Positions 32,739 through 45,262 of a stretch of 64,000 bases of DNA are shown here, in pieces; within the stretch, counting starts at the first letter, position 1; the number at the start of each line of letters is the position of its first letter. The stretch spans positions 255,833,305-255,897,304 of the forward strand of contig JAUPFV010000002.1 in the NCBI GenBank assembly GCA_036936605.1. Direction: 5' to 3'. Below the pieces are notes generated by a model that saw nothing but the letters and a program-made list of their open reading frames with translations, did no database searches and was not told the DNA's origin. The stretch comes from Limnanthes douglasii subsp. nivea (lineage: Eukaryota; Streptophyta; Magnoliopsida; Brassicales; Limnanthaceae). Position numbers and translations under genes: made by a program.

Positions 32739-34227
32739 TATTACTCGAAGCCCTAGCCACGAGACTTTGTTATTATTGTATAAATATGTATGAATCTTCC
32801 AAGTGGATTTGGTTTTCCCTTTTGAAGAGATAAGCCTTTCAGAGTGAAAGTGCTTAAGAAGTCCGCTAGGAATTGAGGTTTGATTACTATCCATGACTCA
32901 TAGTGGATGTCGGACTCCCCCAACTATACTGACCATTTGGTGAGTCTACCACACACATCTAGCTTTTTCATAACAATCCTGAATGAAAATAATATTCTAA
33001 AGATGATTGTGTGAGATTGGAAGTATGACCTCATCTTTCTTGCTGCCAACAATAATCCAAGAATAATGTTTTTTGAGTTGCAGATACCTAGTTTCAACAC
33101 TTAACAAAAAATATTATTGTACTTACTATATGGGTTGGGACTCGACCCCCTTCTTCTCTTTAACAGAATAAATCTTACGTCATAATTCAAGACTGTGAGG
33201 TATATGAACAAAGATTATCCCAGCTTTAAATTTGTTAATATTTTGAAAGAAAGAGTGCTTCTTCGCATCATAAAGTCTAGTAGAATTTTCCTACGTATCG
33301 TAGTACTTGAATAAAAGACTGACATTTGTATGAGGATTTGGAAATGAATATGTTGAAATTTGTTAGTCTTCTTGTTAGGAGTTGTATTCCTTTATTGTTT
33401 CTTAGAGGAACCATTGTGGCCAAATTTGAAAATTAATTTTGATATGCTTTAAGTTGTTTTTTATTAACAATGGAGTGCAAGAATTATCTAGATCGTTTGC
33501 ATGTAGTACATTTCTTTAGGGATTATCTTATATTAACCCTTTTAAGGTTTAAGAAGGCCTCAACCAAGCCACCTAAATTATCCTCATCTTTCTTTCTTGT
33601 GACTAGCATATCATCTAGTTCTAGTGAAAGATTTATACCGAGTTGATTTGCAATGATCTTGTTTACAATTCGTTGGTATATGGATCCTTCTTTTTTCAAG
33701 ACAAATAGTATTACCTACAATAATGAATTCCTCTATCGGCTATGAATATGGTATGATCATCGTTATACTTGTATATTTAAATTTAATAATATCCAGAATA
33801 TGTATCCATAAAATAAACATCATATGGTTTGAAGTAATATCCACTAATTTGATCTATTCTCGGTATGGAGAAAGCATCTTTTGGACATGTCTTGTTGCGA
33901 TATGAACTTTTGTTTAGATTTACTGGTAAAATAATATTATTAGTTGATGATTTATGACATATGATTTCGCGTGGATCCCCTGTAGCATCTTGGGAATTCA
34001 AGCAAATAAATCAAGATTATTTTGTAAAGATATCTCGGCCGAGCCATAATACCCTCTCTCTTTCAATTATTACATTTTTCACATGGCCTCCGATTTCTAT
34101 TAGATGGAGGGTTTCTCTACAATTATCCATGATCGAACCCCCATCGTATCTATTATTCTTTTTTTGTGGGCTAAAGAAGCTGAATAACACTCCATTGATG
34201 TCTTCTGGGTTCCCCTGATTACCCATC
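32739..34227 (-). mobile_element. Minus-strand Tat relic, block 2 (RT to connection domain)
   Basis: Continuation of block 1. On the minus strand, RT entry (NKTCPKDAFSIPRIDQ, then VYFMDTYSGYY) is at 33783-33920. The connection segment with KPQFLADFL is near 32870-32950. The RNase H start (GLRVISP-like) is at the very edge, 32735-32760, exactly where Tat-2 interrupts. An ORF at 34017-34226 covers the region upstream of RT. All frames are heavily mutated. Confidence 0.72.
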
Positions 34228-34491
34228 TGTTAGGCTCTAGGCCTTAATTTGGTTTAGGTTTAGTTTTATTAATTAATTGTTATCAACAATTCTAATAGAA
34301 GATTCTTTGTATATATAGGCTAATAGATATTTAAGGTCCACATTGATCACTATAAATATAGTTTGTCACTCCAGTTAAAAGGGGTGAACAATCATTATTT
34401 TATTTTTAGCATTTCATATTCTCTCTCTCTAGAATTTTTTTCTCTCTATATTAACTCTCTGAAACATTCTGGTGAGGCGAACCTAGACTCA
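34228..34491 (+). repeat. Tat-3 5' LTR
   Basis: 264 bp, TGTTAGGCTCTAGGCC to CTAGACTCA. CACTATAAATATAG includes a TATA box near 34360, and pyrimidine-rich CTCTCTCTC follows. The sequence after it (TGGTGATAAAAGTGGCAG) resembles the Tat-2 primer-site region; this places the LTR end here and not at the earlier ACA. Confidence 0.65.
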
Positions 34492-34989
34492 TGAATGGTG
34501 ATAAAAGTGGCAGTGGTATTCGAACTAGTACCTAAAAGCTTCTTTCAAAACTAGATCACCGAACTAATTATCACCATATGTTACTCTCGAAGCGTATTGC
34601 ATTCGTATGAATACCCATGAACTAGCAGGTACATGTCTCATCTTGAGGAGTGAGGTTTTACGAGATTAGCCAAGAAATCCTATTGATTTGTCTCTTTCAC
34701 AAACTCAACTAAAGAATAGGGCCAGATCTTAAAGTCGACGCCGTAACACTTCAGGTCGAAATAAAAATATTGACAAAGTGGCCGTCATCTGAGCGGAGCG
34801 GGACAATTTTACTAACATGTGTATGGGCTTGTCCGTTTGAGATCCACATCAAAACATGCAAAGAGAAAAAAAAAGATGATGACTATTAGTTCTCCAACCC
34901 GTACGGACCAGACCGAGCCTATAGCTCCCTAAGACAAGACTATTGGGTAATAACTCAATACATATCTCCAAATTGAAGTGACAATAAGA

Positions 34990-35970
34990 AACCATCGTCC
35001 CCTCACAGACAGAGATAGCTCTAAAGAAATCATGAGTGTACCAGACACATACGACACTCAATTTTTATAATAATGATGGATTCTCGCAGAGGCCACAGAG
35101 CTAAGCATGAGAGGGGAGTGCGAGACGTCCTAGCAACAATTGTAGATGTTGAGTGGACCGAGCAACAACACACTCGAAATCCTCAAACTTTCCTTCTTCA
35201 CTAGGTTCAACAACAAGTTTACCATTCCGCTCTTGGACAATGTGTCGGGTTTCAGTATTTGGGATAAAATCCCACTATATATTATCAGATAATTTTGGAG
35301 CAAGGGCCAATATACGGAAATCAAGTACCACTGTATCACATCGGGTTACAGTACCACGTAAACCCTTAGTCGGCTCCAGACAATGAATCAAGAAATCTAT
35401 ACTCACCGTTACCGAAGAAATGTTCCCTCTCTAATTATAGAGCTCGCAGATGGAGACACCACTAAAACCATCATGAGCATACCAGACTCAAGAAGCGGCG
35501 AGCGAAGTGGGAGCAGCCTAAACCGTGAAAACGGGGTTGTGGGAAAGCAATAAAAGCGACACTCAAGGTCTAGGGGAGCGAAAGAGTCTAGAAGGGAGTC
35601 TTAGAGCGACCACATAACTGAGCATGGGAGGGGAGTACGAGACATACCGACTACGCCTGTAGATATTCGGCGGACCAAGTTCGACTTGGTAACTAAGAAA
35701 CACACTCAGACTCAAACTATCCTTCCTCATGGGGTTCAATGATAAGTGTACGCTTCTACTCCCAGACTAAAGGTCGGGTTTCAGTCTTTGGAACATAACC
35801 GTACTGTTTATCAACAAGTAGTTCTGAGGCATGGACGCGTGTGTGGAAATTAAGAACCAATGCATCTTGTTGGATCGTGGTATCATATAGTCCCTTATTC
35901 GGCTCCACATAATGGACCAAACAATTGTTTTTACAGTCAGGTTTACAAAATAAAAGTTGCCCCTATAATT
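34990..35970 (+). repeat. Diverged direct duplication (about 517 bp) in the Tat-3 leader
   Basis: Segments around 35104 (AGCATGAGAGGGGAGTGCGA) and 35621 (AGCATGGGAGGGGAGTACGA) continue in parallel for over 300 bp, including CGGGTTTCAGT and CCCTTA.TCGGCTCCA phrases. They are clearly related but much diverged. The region carries no long ORF and occupies the place of the leader and N-terminal gag. Confidence 0.65.
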
Positions 35971-35999
35971 CCAAAGGTCATAGCGGTCGACTTACTGCA

Positions 36000-38900
36000 A
36001 GGTTCGATATACACTAAATAGAGAAGTACAACATAACTAGTGATATAGAACATCATATTGAATAGTTTAGGAGCATCATGATGTGTTTCCAGGATGATGA
36101 TCGACTTTTCTGCCTAGCTTTCTTATTGACCTTCAAGGGTAATGACTTGAAATTGTTCAAACAGTTGGCACCGATGTCTAGTACGGACTTTGATATGTCG
36201 TGAAATCTTTTAACGTAACAGTTAGTCGAAATTAAGGTGACAAAAGGACATGATAACCATATTATGTATTGTAAGAAGGAAAATGGGGAGATTGTGAGAG
36301 ATTATACTCAATACTTTGTACAAACAAATATAATATGGAGTATTGCTACTAGGAAGTGGCTTGTGCCTCATTCTGACAAGGACCTCTCCAGGGTACATTG
36401 GCGGAAGATGTTATGAAAAAAAGATCTTTGACACTCCAAGTTTTTTTGGGTTGGTAAGTATAGTAAATTAGGATCGACGAGACTACGCGTGCTCGGTTTC
36501 TATCCAAACGACCAACCTAGGAAAAAATACCAGCCTCCAACTCTAATTCCGATTGTGACTTCGGCTACATATTAGGATCCTCAACTAATGAAACAACAAC
36601 TAGTCACATATCCTTCCCTTTTTTCTCCTGTATGCCAGTCCAATCTCACTCACTTTAAGTTTACATTGGAAGCATGTACAATCTGCTCCTGGTCGGAATA
36701 GGATATCTTTTAGAGGTTGGGATGACCAAATAAAAAAAGAATAAAGCATGAAAATTTTATCAAGCTAACGGAGAGTGTGACAACAATCTTTCACAAGGAT
36801 AAGGGCCAAGTGCAATTTATGCCGCCTTTTCTAATAACTAAAACTCGGGAGGACATAAATGAAATATTCTGCATGTACCACAATAATGTCGGTCATTGGA
36901 CAAGATACCGTATACCATTGAGGTAAGAGATTCAAAGGCTCGTTCATAACAAGAATTTGCTTCAATACATAAGAAAATAAAGCAGGGCTTAAAGGTGTGT
37001 TAGGAATGGTTTGAGGTCTGCTGGGGTAGGTGGATTGGAGACCCAATCCACCTAATCTAAAACAAGAAAATAATAACATAGTAACTGTCAGCTATGAGGC
37101 AATATTATATGATTTAACAATCTAGACTCAGACCCAGACCTCCATGTGGTGGGAGTTATATCCGGGGTTGGATATATTGATTTAGACTCTGATCATCATG
37201 TGGTTTGTGTCATTTTGGGTGGGGATTATTTAATGTGGCTTTAGGGCTTCTTACTATTGCAGGGGGATATTCCACCTCAAAGATCACCAATTTAGCTAGA
37301 AAGAGGCATGTTGGGAACCTAAAAGTGTAGTTCAAAGAAATAATTTTACATTACCTTGGTCAACATCCTTACCCATATATTATCTATGAAGACGATAACC
37401 TTCAGGGTGTTACTAACCCTCACGAGGATGTTGTCTTGATAATTGGATATGTGGGAGGTGATGAGATCCATAGGGTCCTGATAGAAACTATAGATTAGCT
37501 AACATATTGTTGAGGGGAATCTACGATTGGATGAGGATCCCGACGTTATAAGACATTCAGATAGAATGGTTGTTGAATTCACTAGAGAAAGTTCAACAGT
37601 CACCGAGGATTTTGAGATATATGTTATTCTTAGTAAAATTGTTTTTAAGAAGACAGTCTGTAAAACACATGGTGGTGGATCACCCAAATTCCTATAATGC
37701 GATATTATATAGGTCTTGAGTCTACTAAATTCATGTTATAACCTCTATAATCCATTAATTCTTGAAGTATGTAATAGGTTATAGAGTGGGGGTGTACTGG
37801 AGCATATTTTGAAGAAGGGAATGATTTGAAGATTAAAACTGGTTTTTTGGGTCTTTCAGAAGAGAGTTCTTTGGATTTTTGTCAAAGAACTTAGATGTTT
37901 TGGAATGGTCTAAAAAATATGCTACTAGATTTCTAGCAAATATAATATGTTGGTCAACCCAAACGTGTAGTCAATGTAACACAAGAGGAGACCGTCTTCA
38001 TCGATAAATCTGCGACTATTGTGACCGAAAAGGAAAGGTTGTCTAGTGTTGGACATATTAGATTATCTCAGTATGTTATATATACGGCCAACCATATCTT
38101 TGTAAAGAAGACGAATATAAATTGAAGAATGTGCGTTGATTTCCCAGACCTAAATAGAGAAAGATCTGTTCCCAGTTCCTAGGGTGGACAAATTGGTAGA
38201 TTCCATCTCAATTAATAAAATATTGTTGTTTACTGATTCTTAATCTGACTATAATCAATTCCAAATGCATATTTTTGGACCAAGAAAGCACAAATTTTGT
38301 AACAAACTAGGGTCTGCATTGCTACATGGTAATACCTTTTGGTTTGAAAAATAATGGGGGAACTTATTAGAGGCTAGTCAATAAGATGTTTGCCTCACAG
38401 ATTTGAAGAAATGTTGTGGTCTATATTCACGACATGGTGGTTAAAAGTGGGGAAGATTCTAGGCACATATCTGACGTTGAATAAACTTTGTAAGAACTAA
38501 AGATTTCCAACCAACTAAATCCATAGAATGGCACGTTCGAGGTTCGATGTATTCATTGTCTATTTGGTTAGTAAGAAGGGAATATAGGGGATCGATCATA
38601 ATTAGAGGGCCTGACCTCTATGCAACTACCTCAAAACCTTAAGAAGGCCTTGATTCGAACCGACAAACTTGCGGCACTCAACAGGTTTATCTCATGAACT
38701 TCAGAGAAGTGTGCTCATTTATTTTACGTACTTTATAAAACGACCAATTCCCAGTGGACAGATCCGTGTGATAAAGCATTTAGTAAAATAAGATAGCACT
38801 CCTCCTCTCTAAAGAATCTATCCAAACCCACAAAATGAGAGAAGTTATATGTTTATTTCCCAATATCTGAACATTTTGTCAACACGGTTCTTATAAGGAA

Positions 38901-40450
38901 AAATGGAAGTTGTCTGTAGCTAGTTTATATGTGAGTAAAAGTTTGTTTCCAGTAGAGATGCAATATCTCTAGTTGGAAAATTTGTCCTTGGCACTGATTT
39001 TTGCAGCAAGAAAGATGACACCCTACTTCCAGAGGTATTCCATCGTGGTCCGAACATCCTTTCTACTCATAAACATTATATAAAAACCAAATATCTCAAG
39101 AAGACTAACATGATGGTTGGTACATTTAGGGATTTCCATATCACATATGAACCGATGACCGCTATAAAATCTTAGGGGATGACTGATTTTCTTATGTAAT
39201 TCTAGGAAACAACTCCCAAACCATCGCCCAAAAGTGCGGGCCCGGAGTGTCTTATCCTAACTGATGAAGGGTCGCATATTTCAGGCTGCACATTTGGTGT
39301 CAAGCTCGTGGCTTCCTCTATAAAGGTAATGAATCAGACCATGCACTTTAGTTTTCTGGTGTCGAATAATAAAGTTGAGTACAAAAAATGATTCTAGGGA
39401 GAATATGGTAGGTTTGGTGAGTAAGTCTCAATTTTTGATAATTCATGCTCTGAGATAGTCTGAGGCATAACTATTTAAAAGTGTCAGTTAGAGCAAATTC
39501 CAAGGGCCGAAAACGTCTAGCCAGACTCTTTGGCTTCAATAGCTTTCTCTGAAACCAAACCATGGGTCACTCTGTAGAAATATCCCTCGATTGATAAAGA
39601 GCACACGACAAGTTATGAGGAAACTCTCGATTTGAATGATAGTGAGGCTAGAAAATAGAGGATTGGAATCATGAACTTTCTAGATAATGACATTTGCCCC
39701 ACTGACGAAAATGTGCCTTGAAAGCTAAAATTCATATTTAATATATATATATATATACATATATATATTGATGGGTGAGACACTCAATAAAAATTTTACC
39801 GACCTTTTCTCTGATTCTTAGGCTATAAAGAGTCATCCATAGTTTTGAAGAAACTCTATTATGAATTTTTGCTTGGCATACTGCGGTTTTAAAACATTAC
39901 TACGAAGAGTTTTGTTAGCAGTGTTTTATTGGCCGAGAATACTATCCTACGCTAACAACTTAATGAAAAGGTATGACCCATGGAAATGTTTTTCTAGTAC
40001 GAGTTATTATCTAGCAGTGCCGCTCAAGTCAATGTTCGAAGCTTTATCTTTGATAAATAAGGCATTGACCTAGCAACTACCTAAGTCTTGAGGAGACTGC
40101 AAGCATATCATCGCTGTTGTGGACTATTTTTTGAAATGGGTCGAGGCAAAACCGCTCTCCATGATAACTGCCAAGAATATAAACAATTTTATTATGACTA
40201 ACATATGTCATAAGTTCAGACTCCAAAGATCGATTACTATAGACATCGATGTTTAGATCCTGAATGGTGATATAACATGTTTCTCCGAAACTAGAGAAAC
40301 AAAGAAACATTTCCCTACCTTTTTCCACCCTTAGGAAAATGGTCAGCTAGAGGTCACAAATTGAACCATCATAAAAGCCTAAAAAGTATTTTAACATATG
40401 CTATATAAGAAAATTGCTAAATTTTATTCAGGAGGTGTTAATGAAATGTT
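36000..40450 (+). pseudogene. Tat-3 gag-pol, extremely decayed
   Basis: Motifs recognisable in shifting frames: Gag (FLLTFKGNDLKLFKQLAPMS, then NGEIVRDYTQYF) at 36080-36320; protease flank (HSDRMVVEFTRESSTVTEDF) at about 37550; RT (VMPFGL-type, VYIHDMVVKS in place of YIDD) at about 38320-38450; RNase H vestiges at about 39240-39540; integrase zinc-finger and core (LLRRVLLAVFYWPRI, AVVDYFLKWVEAKPL, NGQLEV) at 39890-40360. Dozens of stops. The YIDD box now reads YIHD. Confidence 0.75.
39738..39769. repeat. (AT)n microsatellite
   Basis: Alternating A/T run with one C interruption between the RNase H and integrase remnants of Tat-3. Confidence 0.9.
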
Positions 40451-40545
40451 TTTCATAGTCGTCTTATCATTTCGGGATGTGATTTGATATTACTAATGTG
40501 CATATAATAGTTTGTAACCTTTCAAACTGTTTTAAAAAAGTTTCC

Positions 40546-41105
40546 AATCTTTATAGGTAAAAGTAGAGTCCAAAGCTCGAAGTGAGTACCAGAACTGAGT
40601 ACTTTGTAAAGGTTTGAATATATGTTGGTCAAGGCAGAGCCTAGTGCTCGAAGTGAATCATAGCGTCTGAAGAAATATCCTTGTAAAGTACACCTTATAT
40701 GTTGGTCGAGACAGAGCCTAGTGCTTCAAGTCGATAATAACATGTGAACCAATCTCCTTGTAAACATTTCTGATATATGTTTGTCGAGGAAGATCCTAGT
40801 GTTTGAAGGAAATAATAGCATCTGAACCAATATCCTTGTAAATGTTTCTGATATATGTTTGTTGAGGCAGAGACTAGTTCTTGAAGTAAGTAATAGCATC
40901 CAAACGAATCTCTTTGTAAAAATTTCCAATGTATATTGGTCGTTGCAAATCCTACTGCTCGAAGTGAATAATAGCACCTGAACCAATCTCCTTGTAAAAG
41001 TTTCTAATTTGTGATTAGTCAAGGCAGAGCCTAGAGTTCAGAGTGAGTGATAATATTCAGACCAAACGACTTACAAACATTTCCGACATTAGTTGGTAAA
41101 TGTAT
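40546..41105 (+). repeat. 78-bp tandem repeat array in the Tat-3 spacer
   Basis: Units recognised by GTTGGTCAAGGCAGAGCC or variants begin at about 40624, 40701, 40779, 40857, 40935, 41013 and 41091, that is, every 77-78 bp. About seven units are present, 75-90% alike. The array lies between the integrase end and the antisense gene, the same place as the 60-bp array of Tat-2. The minus-strand ORF at 40726-41022 is merely the array read in an open frame. Confidence 0.92.
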
Positions 41106-41411
41106 GGTCCAGTACGAGTGGTGAAATCCACGAGCATAGTATGGAATGTTTCTTAGTCCAAGGCTGATCACCTTTGGACTAACACAAGTCACGAGAGGGT
41201 ATACAAATATTATTATAAAAAAACGCCATGTGCAGAATAATAACAAATAACACAATAAGATAGATGACCGAAGGGTCCAAATAAACACATTAAAAATTTC
41301 CATACCCATCCATGGAATTTATTGGATCGAAATGAGAATAAAATACAAAAACTACCCTGAAAATTCAAAGAATTTAAGTTAAAAAAAGAAGAGAATTAAA
41401 AAGATAAGTGT

Positions 41412-42387
41412 TCACCTAGTGGCTGGTTTGCGAGTCTCAGATTTAGTAGTTTTAAAGTTAACTTGGGAAGTAGAATGATATTTCTGGTTGTTTGGATAAG
41501 TGACTTGGTTAGCGGGGATGTTTGATTTAGCAGCAACATCAACCAAGGTATCTAGACCCACGTAATCTTTTAGGACGAGATTCTTGTTGCACTCCTCATT
41601 TTCCTCGATCTCATTCTCCTCTTCCTCTTCAAACTCCTCCTCGGATATCAGATAAAACTCTAAAAACAATCATCATGGATACTTTACTTCAGAAACTTGA
41701 CCTCAGAATGGGCCAAAACCGAGTTCTAGAAAGAACCGGTGAAGTCTCAAGACCATAATCTCCCATATGAGCTCTCTTTCCTCCGAGGCAGTTTGGAAAA
41801 CTTCTTTCAAATAATTCTTCACCTCAACTCAGAGATTATAAATGGTATTTTTGAGAAGTTCACAATTTTAGAGGTCGACTCGTTTACATTTCAGCGTTGT
41901 TTTTAGTAAGTGTTGTTTTGCCACCTCAACCTCTTCATCGTCAATCACATGCTTAATGGGTTTCCTCATCAGGTCAAACATGTCAATATATTTGGCCCCA
42001 TGCTCACCGATAAGACTTGCATCATAGTTAGATATTGTTTAAAGTCTACGAACAATGCAAAAAATTTAGAAAATGAGGGAAGTATAAATCTTTTAGAAAG
42101 AAGAACGTCGAATAATTACCTGTTTATGAAAAGAAATATGCCAGACAACGTCAGGGAGAGAGCAATAAATAACTGTACGGGTAATTCTCCCAATATTAAT
42201 GTACCAAGCTATTATTCTTAGGAGATCTTAAGGCTGCGATATGACCATATGCACTTTCCCATTCCGCCCAATCTTCACGACCAAATCCTGGGATCCATGA
42301 CTTGCCAAAGAGTCAGTATGATCCCTTTATCTCCGACCCTACTATTTTTTTAATCTTAGTAGTATGAGAATCCTCTAACAACATCAT
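41412..42387 (-). pseudogene. Tat-3 antisense gene remnant, C-terminal part
   Basis: The minus-strand frame 41412-41669 encodes an acidic stretch (YLISEEEFEEEEENEIEENE) like the acidic tail of the Tat-1 aORF. The region up to 42387 has the matching position but only broken frames. The order of remnants on the minus strand (54936, 49858, 47821, 42387) is that of one gene cut by copia-E, the TRIM and copia-D. Identification rests on position and composition more than on motif identity here. Confidence 0.5.
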
Positions 42388-42392
42388 GTTGG

Positions 42393-42651
42393 TGTTGGAA
42401 GTAATCTAAACTATTTGGTTTGAATATACATTATCTAGTTTATGACTTGTCTAATATCAGTTATTAGGGTAGTTATTTAGATAAGATCGAACAGTTTGTA
42501 TGTATTTTTGATATAAGAAAATAGACCCCAGTATTGATATTTGGAATCAAGTTAACATTTCTGCACTTCTTGTTTATCTTTATAAATATATATTAGTCTG
42601 TTTGTGAAGGTTATCTGCATTGCTGTGTATCTATGGGATTTTTTCCCAACA
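42393..42651 (+). repeat. copia-D 5' LTR
   Basis: 259 bp, TGTTGGAAGTAATCTAAAC to TTCCCAACA, then the primer site. Confidence 0.93.
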
Positions 42652-42679
42652 TTTGGTATCACAACCTAGGGCAATCACA

Positions 42680-43718
42680 ATGGAGGCTACCAGGAACAAA
42701 GAAGGATCACTGGGATTAAGTTACCCAATGTTAACGAAGAGTAATTACACGGCTTGGTCACTAAAGATGAGAGTTTTCATGCAAGCTCATGGGATCTGGG
42801 AAGCAAATAACCCTACTGACCCAGATGCAAAGGTTGACGGATAAGGTGGCAATGGCTGCAATATTCCAAGTTATCCATGAAGACATTCTACTATCGCTGG
42901 CAGCCAAGAAAACAACGAAGTATGCATGGACAACGATAGAAACAATGTGTTTAGGAGCAGAGCGTGTCAAGAAAGCAAGAGTGCAGACACTAAAAGCAGA
43001 GTTTGAGAATCTAAACATGAGGGATACAGAGATGATTGACGACTTCTCGATGAGATTAAATAGGTTGGTGACTAATATTTGTGCCTTGGGAGAAACCATT
43101 GAAGAGACCTATGTCGTGAAAAAACTACTTAGAGCAGTACCTTCCAAGTTCTTAGAAATCACGTCAGCAATAGAGCAGTTTGGAGATCGAGATGTGATGT
43201 CAGTTGAAGAGACAATTGGGTATCTAAAGGCACATGAAGAGAGGCTTCATGGCCAAACAGAGAACACTGGAGGGCAGTTGATGCTGACGGAGGAAGAATA
43301 GAATAAACGAGAAGACAAAGAGGAGAAGCTTTTATCCACTAGAGAGGAGTGGATGAAAATGACAAATCAAGGAGGAACCGATAAGCAGAGGAATCAAGAT
43401 ACTGTCAATTACCAAGGTGGACGTGCAGTGCACGACAAGACTAAAATAAGATTTTGGAATTGTAGTTTTTACGGGCACTACGCAACTGAGTGTAAAAAGC
43501 CACGTAGAGAGCAAAAGCTAGAGGTAAATTTGGCAGTACAAGATGATAAACCTGCACTTCTGATGGCAGAAGATAGAGAAGATAAAGACAATGAGTTATT
43601 ATTGAATGAGAACAATGTGGTATTAAAACTAAACAAAGATGGAGGTACAAAAACTGATTCAAACGCGTGGTATCTCGACAATGGCGCTAGTAACCACATG
43701 ACGAGAAAACGCTTGTAG
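42680..43718 (+). pseudogene. copia-D Gag and protease start, broken
   Basis: Gag begins MEATRNKEGSLGLSYPMLTK with FMQAHGIWEA. A frameshift near 42835 moves to the frame ending with TAG at 43299-43301 (SAIEQFGDRDVMSVEETIGY). The next frame holds a damaged zinc knuckle FWNCSFYGHYATEC, in which the first Cys is missing. It reaches the protease motif WYLDNGASNHMT before a TAG at 43716-43718. Copia-E has the intact equivalent CFNCQALGHFAADC. Confidence 0.88.
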
Positions 43719-43727
43719 TTTAAAGAA

Positions 43728-45203
43728 TTGGATGAAAGGGTAACTAGGCGTGTTAGATTTGATGATGGTTTTACAGTGGAAATCAAAGGAAAAGGCTCCG
43801 TGACGTTCAAATGCAAAAACAAGGAGGAACTGGTCTTCAAAGAGGTATATTATATTCCGAGTCGTAATAATATTGTGAGTCTTGGTAAGTTATCAGAAAC
43901 TGGAAATAAGGTGGTACTTAGTGGTGAATACTTATCTATATATGATGACAAGAGACGTCTCCTTGTGAAGGTTAAAAGATCAACTAATAGATTGTATAAG
44001 GTTATTGCTGAAATAAGTAAATCTATGTGCTTATTTTCTAAAATGGAGAATTTATCATGGCTATGGAATTCACGCCTTCGGCATGTTAATTTTCAAAACA
44101 ATAGGATGATGTATGGCCTACCGGAGATTATTCAACCAAAACAAGTCTGCACTGGCAATCTATTGTCAAAACAGACGAGGAAGGCATTTCCTCGTCAGGC
44201 TAATTTCCATGCAACAGAAATGCTTGAGTTGGTACATGGAGACTTGTGTGGGCCAATTTTTCCTACAACAAAAGAAGGAAATAAATACTTCTTTCTACTA
44301 GTCGATGATTTGGGCAGGGTAATGTGGATATATATGTTTGCAAGAAAAGACGAAGCACTAGAGGTATTCAAGAAATTTCGAGCTTTGGTAGGAAAAATTA
44401 CAGAGAAGAAAATAAAAGTTTTGAGAACGGACAGAGCAGGTGAATTCACTTCAAATTTATTTACTTCTTACTGTGAAGATACAAGGATTAATAGGCATTT
44501 CACTGCTCCTTACTCACCGCAGTAGAATGGGGTTGTGGAAAGAAGAAACAGAACAGTAGTAGCAATGATTCACAGTTTTTTGAAAGAAAAACAACTACCT
44601 TCCAGCTTTTGGGGAGAAGCTGCTCGTCATGTTGTTTACATACTAAATCGCCTACCTACTCGAGATTTATCAGAAAAGACACCATATGAGGTATGGACTG
44701 AAAATAAACCAAATATTGGACATATTCGAATATTTGGTTGTGTAGCACACATGAAGGTGCCTAGTGTATACATCCAAAAGCTTGACAATAACAGTAAAAT
44801 GGTAGTGTATCTGGGTAGAAAGCCCGACACAAAGGCATGTAGACTTTACGATCCTGGCAACGGGAGAATTCTTTTAAGCAGAGACGTCATCTTTGATGAG
44901 GCTCGAGGATTGGAATGGGAGAAACAGCAAGAAGACGGGTTTCTACACCCTGGTAACTTCACTGTGCTCGACATATGTACATAAGAGGTGGTTGATGGTT
45001 CAGTTGAAGAAGAACCAGTTACACCGAAGAATGAAAGCATTGATTCTATGGGATCACAAACAACTGGTCCTCAAACAGATGTTGAGGACCTGAGTAGTGG
45101 CACACATTCTGCAGACCAAGCAGTATCAGTAAGAGTAATGGGAGTGAACCGCCCAAAAAATTTAGTCTACTCAGTGATATTTATGACGAAACAGTTGAAG
45201 TAG
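43728..45203 (+). pseudogene. copia-D protease end and integrase, broken
   Basis: 43728-44525 encodes the rest of protease, GAG-pre-integrase (LWNSRLRHVNFQ) and the integrase core (LVHGDLCGPI, YFFLLVDDLGRVMWIYMF, LRTDRAGEF). A TAG at 44523-44525 falls where related elements have a Gln or Leu codon before NGVVERRNR. 44535-44984 continues (LPTRDLSEKTPYEVW, RIFGCVAHMKVP). The linker to RT is 44988-45203, with one more stop and frame change. Confidence 0.87.
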
Positions 45204-45262
45204 AGTTAGAAGATGAGCTTTTTCTACTGGGTGTTGACGAACGTAGTAATTACGAATAAGCT

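Noticed and set aside
35153..35386. 77-residue ORF in the Tat-3 leader as a host gene
   Set aside because: It lies inside a duplicated, decayed block and is broken in the second copy.
40726..41022. 98-residue minus-strand ORF with repeated phrases such as ETFTRRLVQMLL
   Set aside because: It is the 78-bp tandem array read through; 78 is divisible by three, so the frame stays open by construction.
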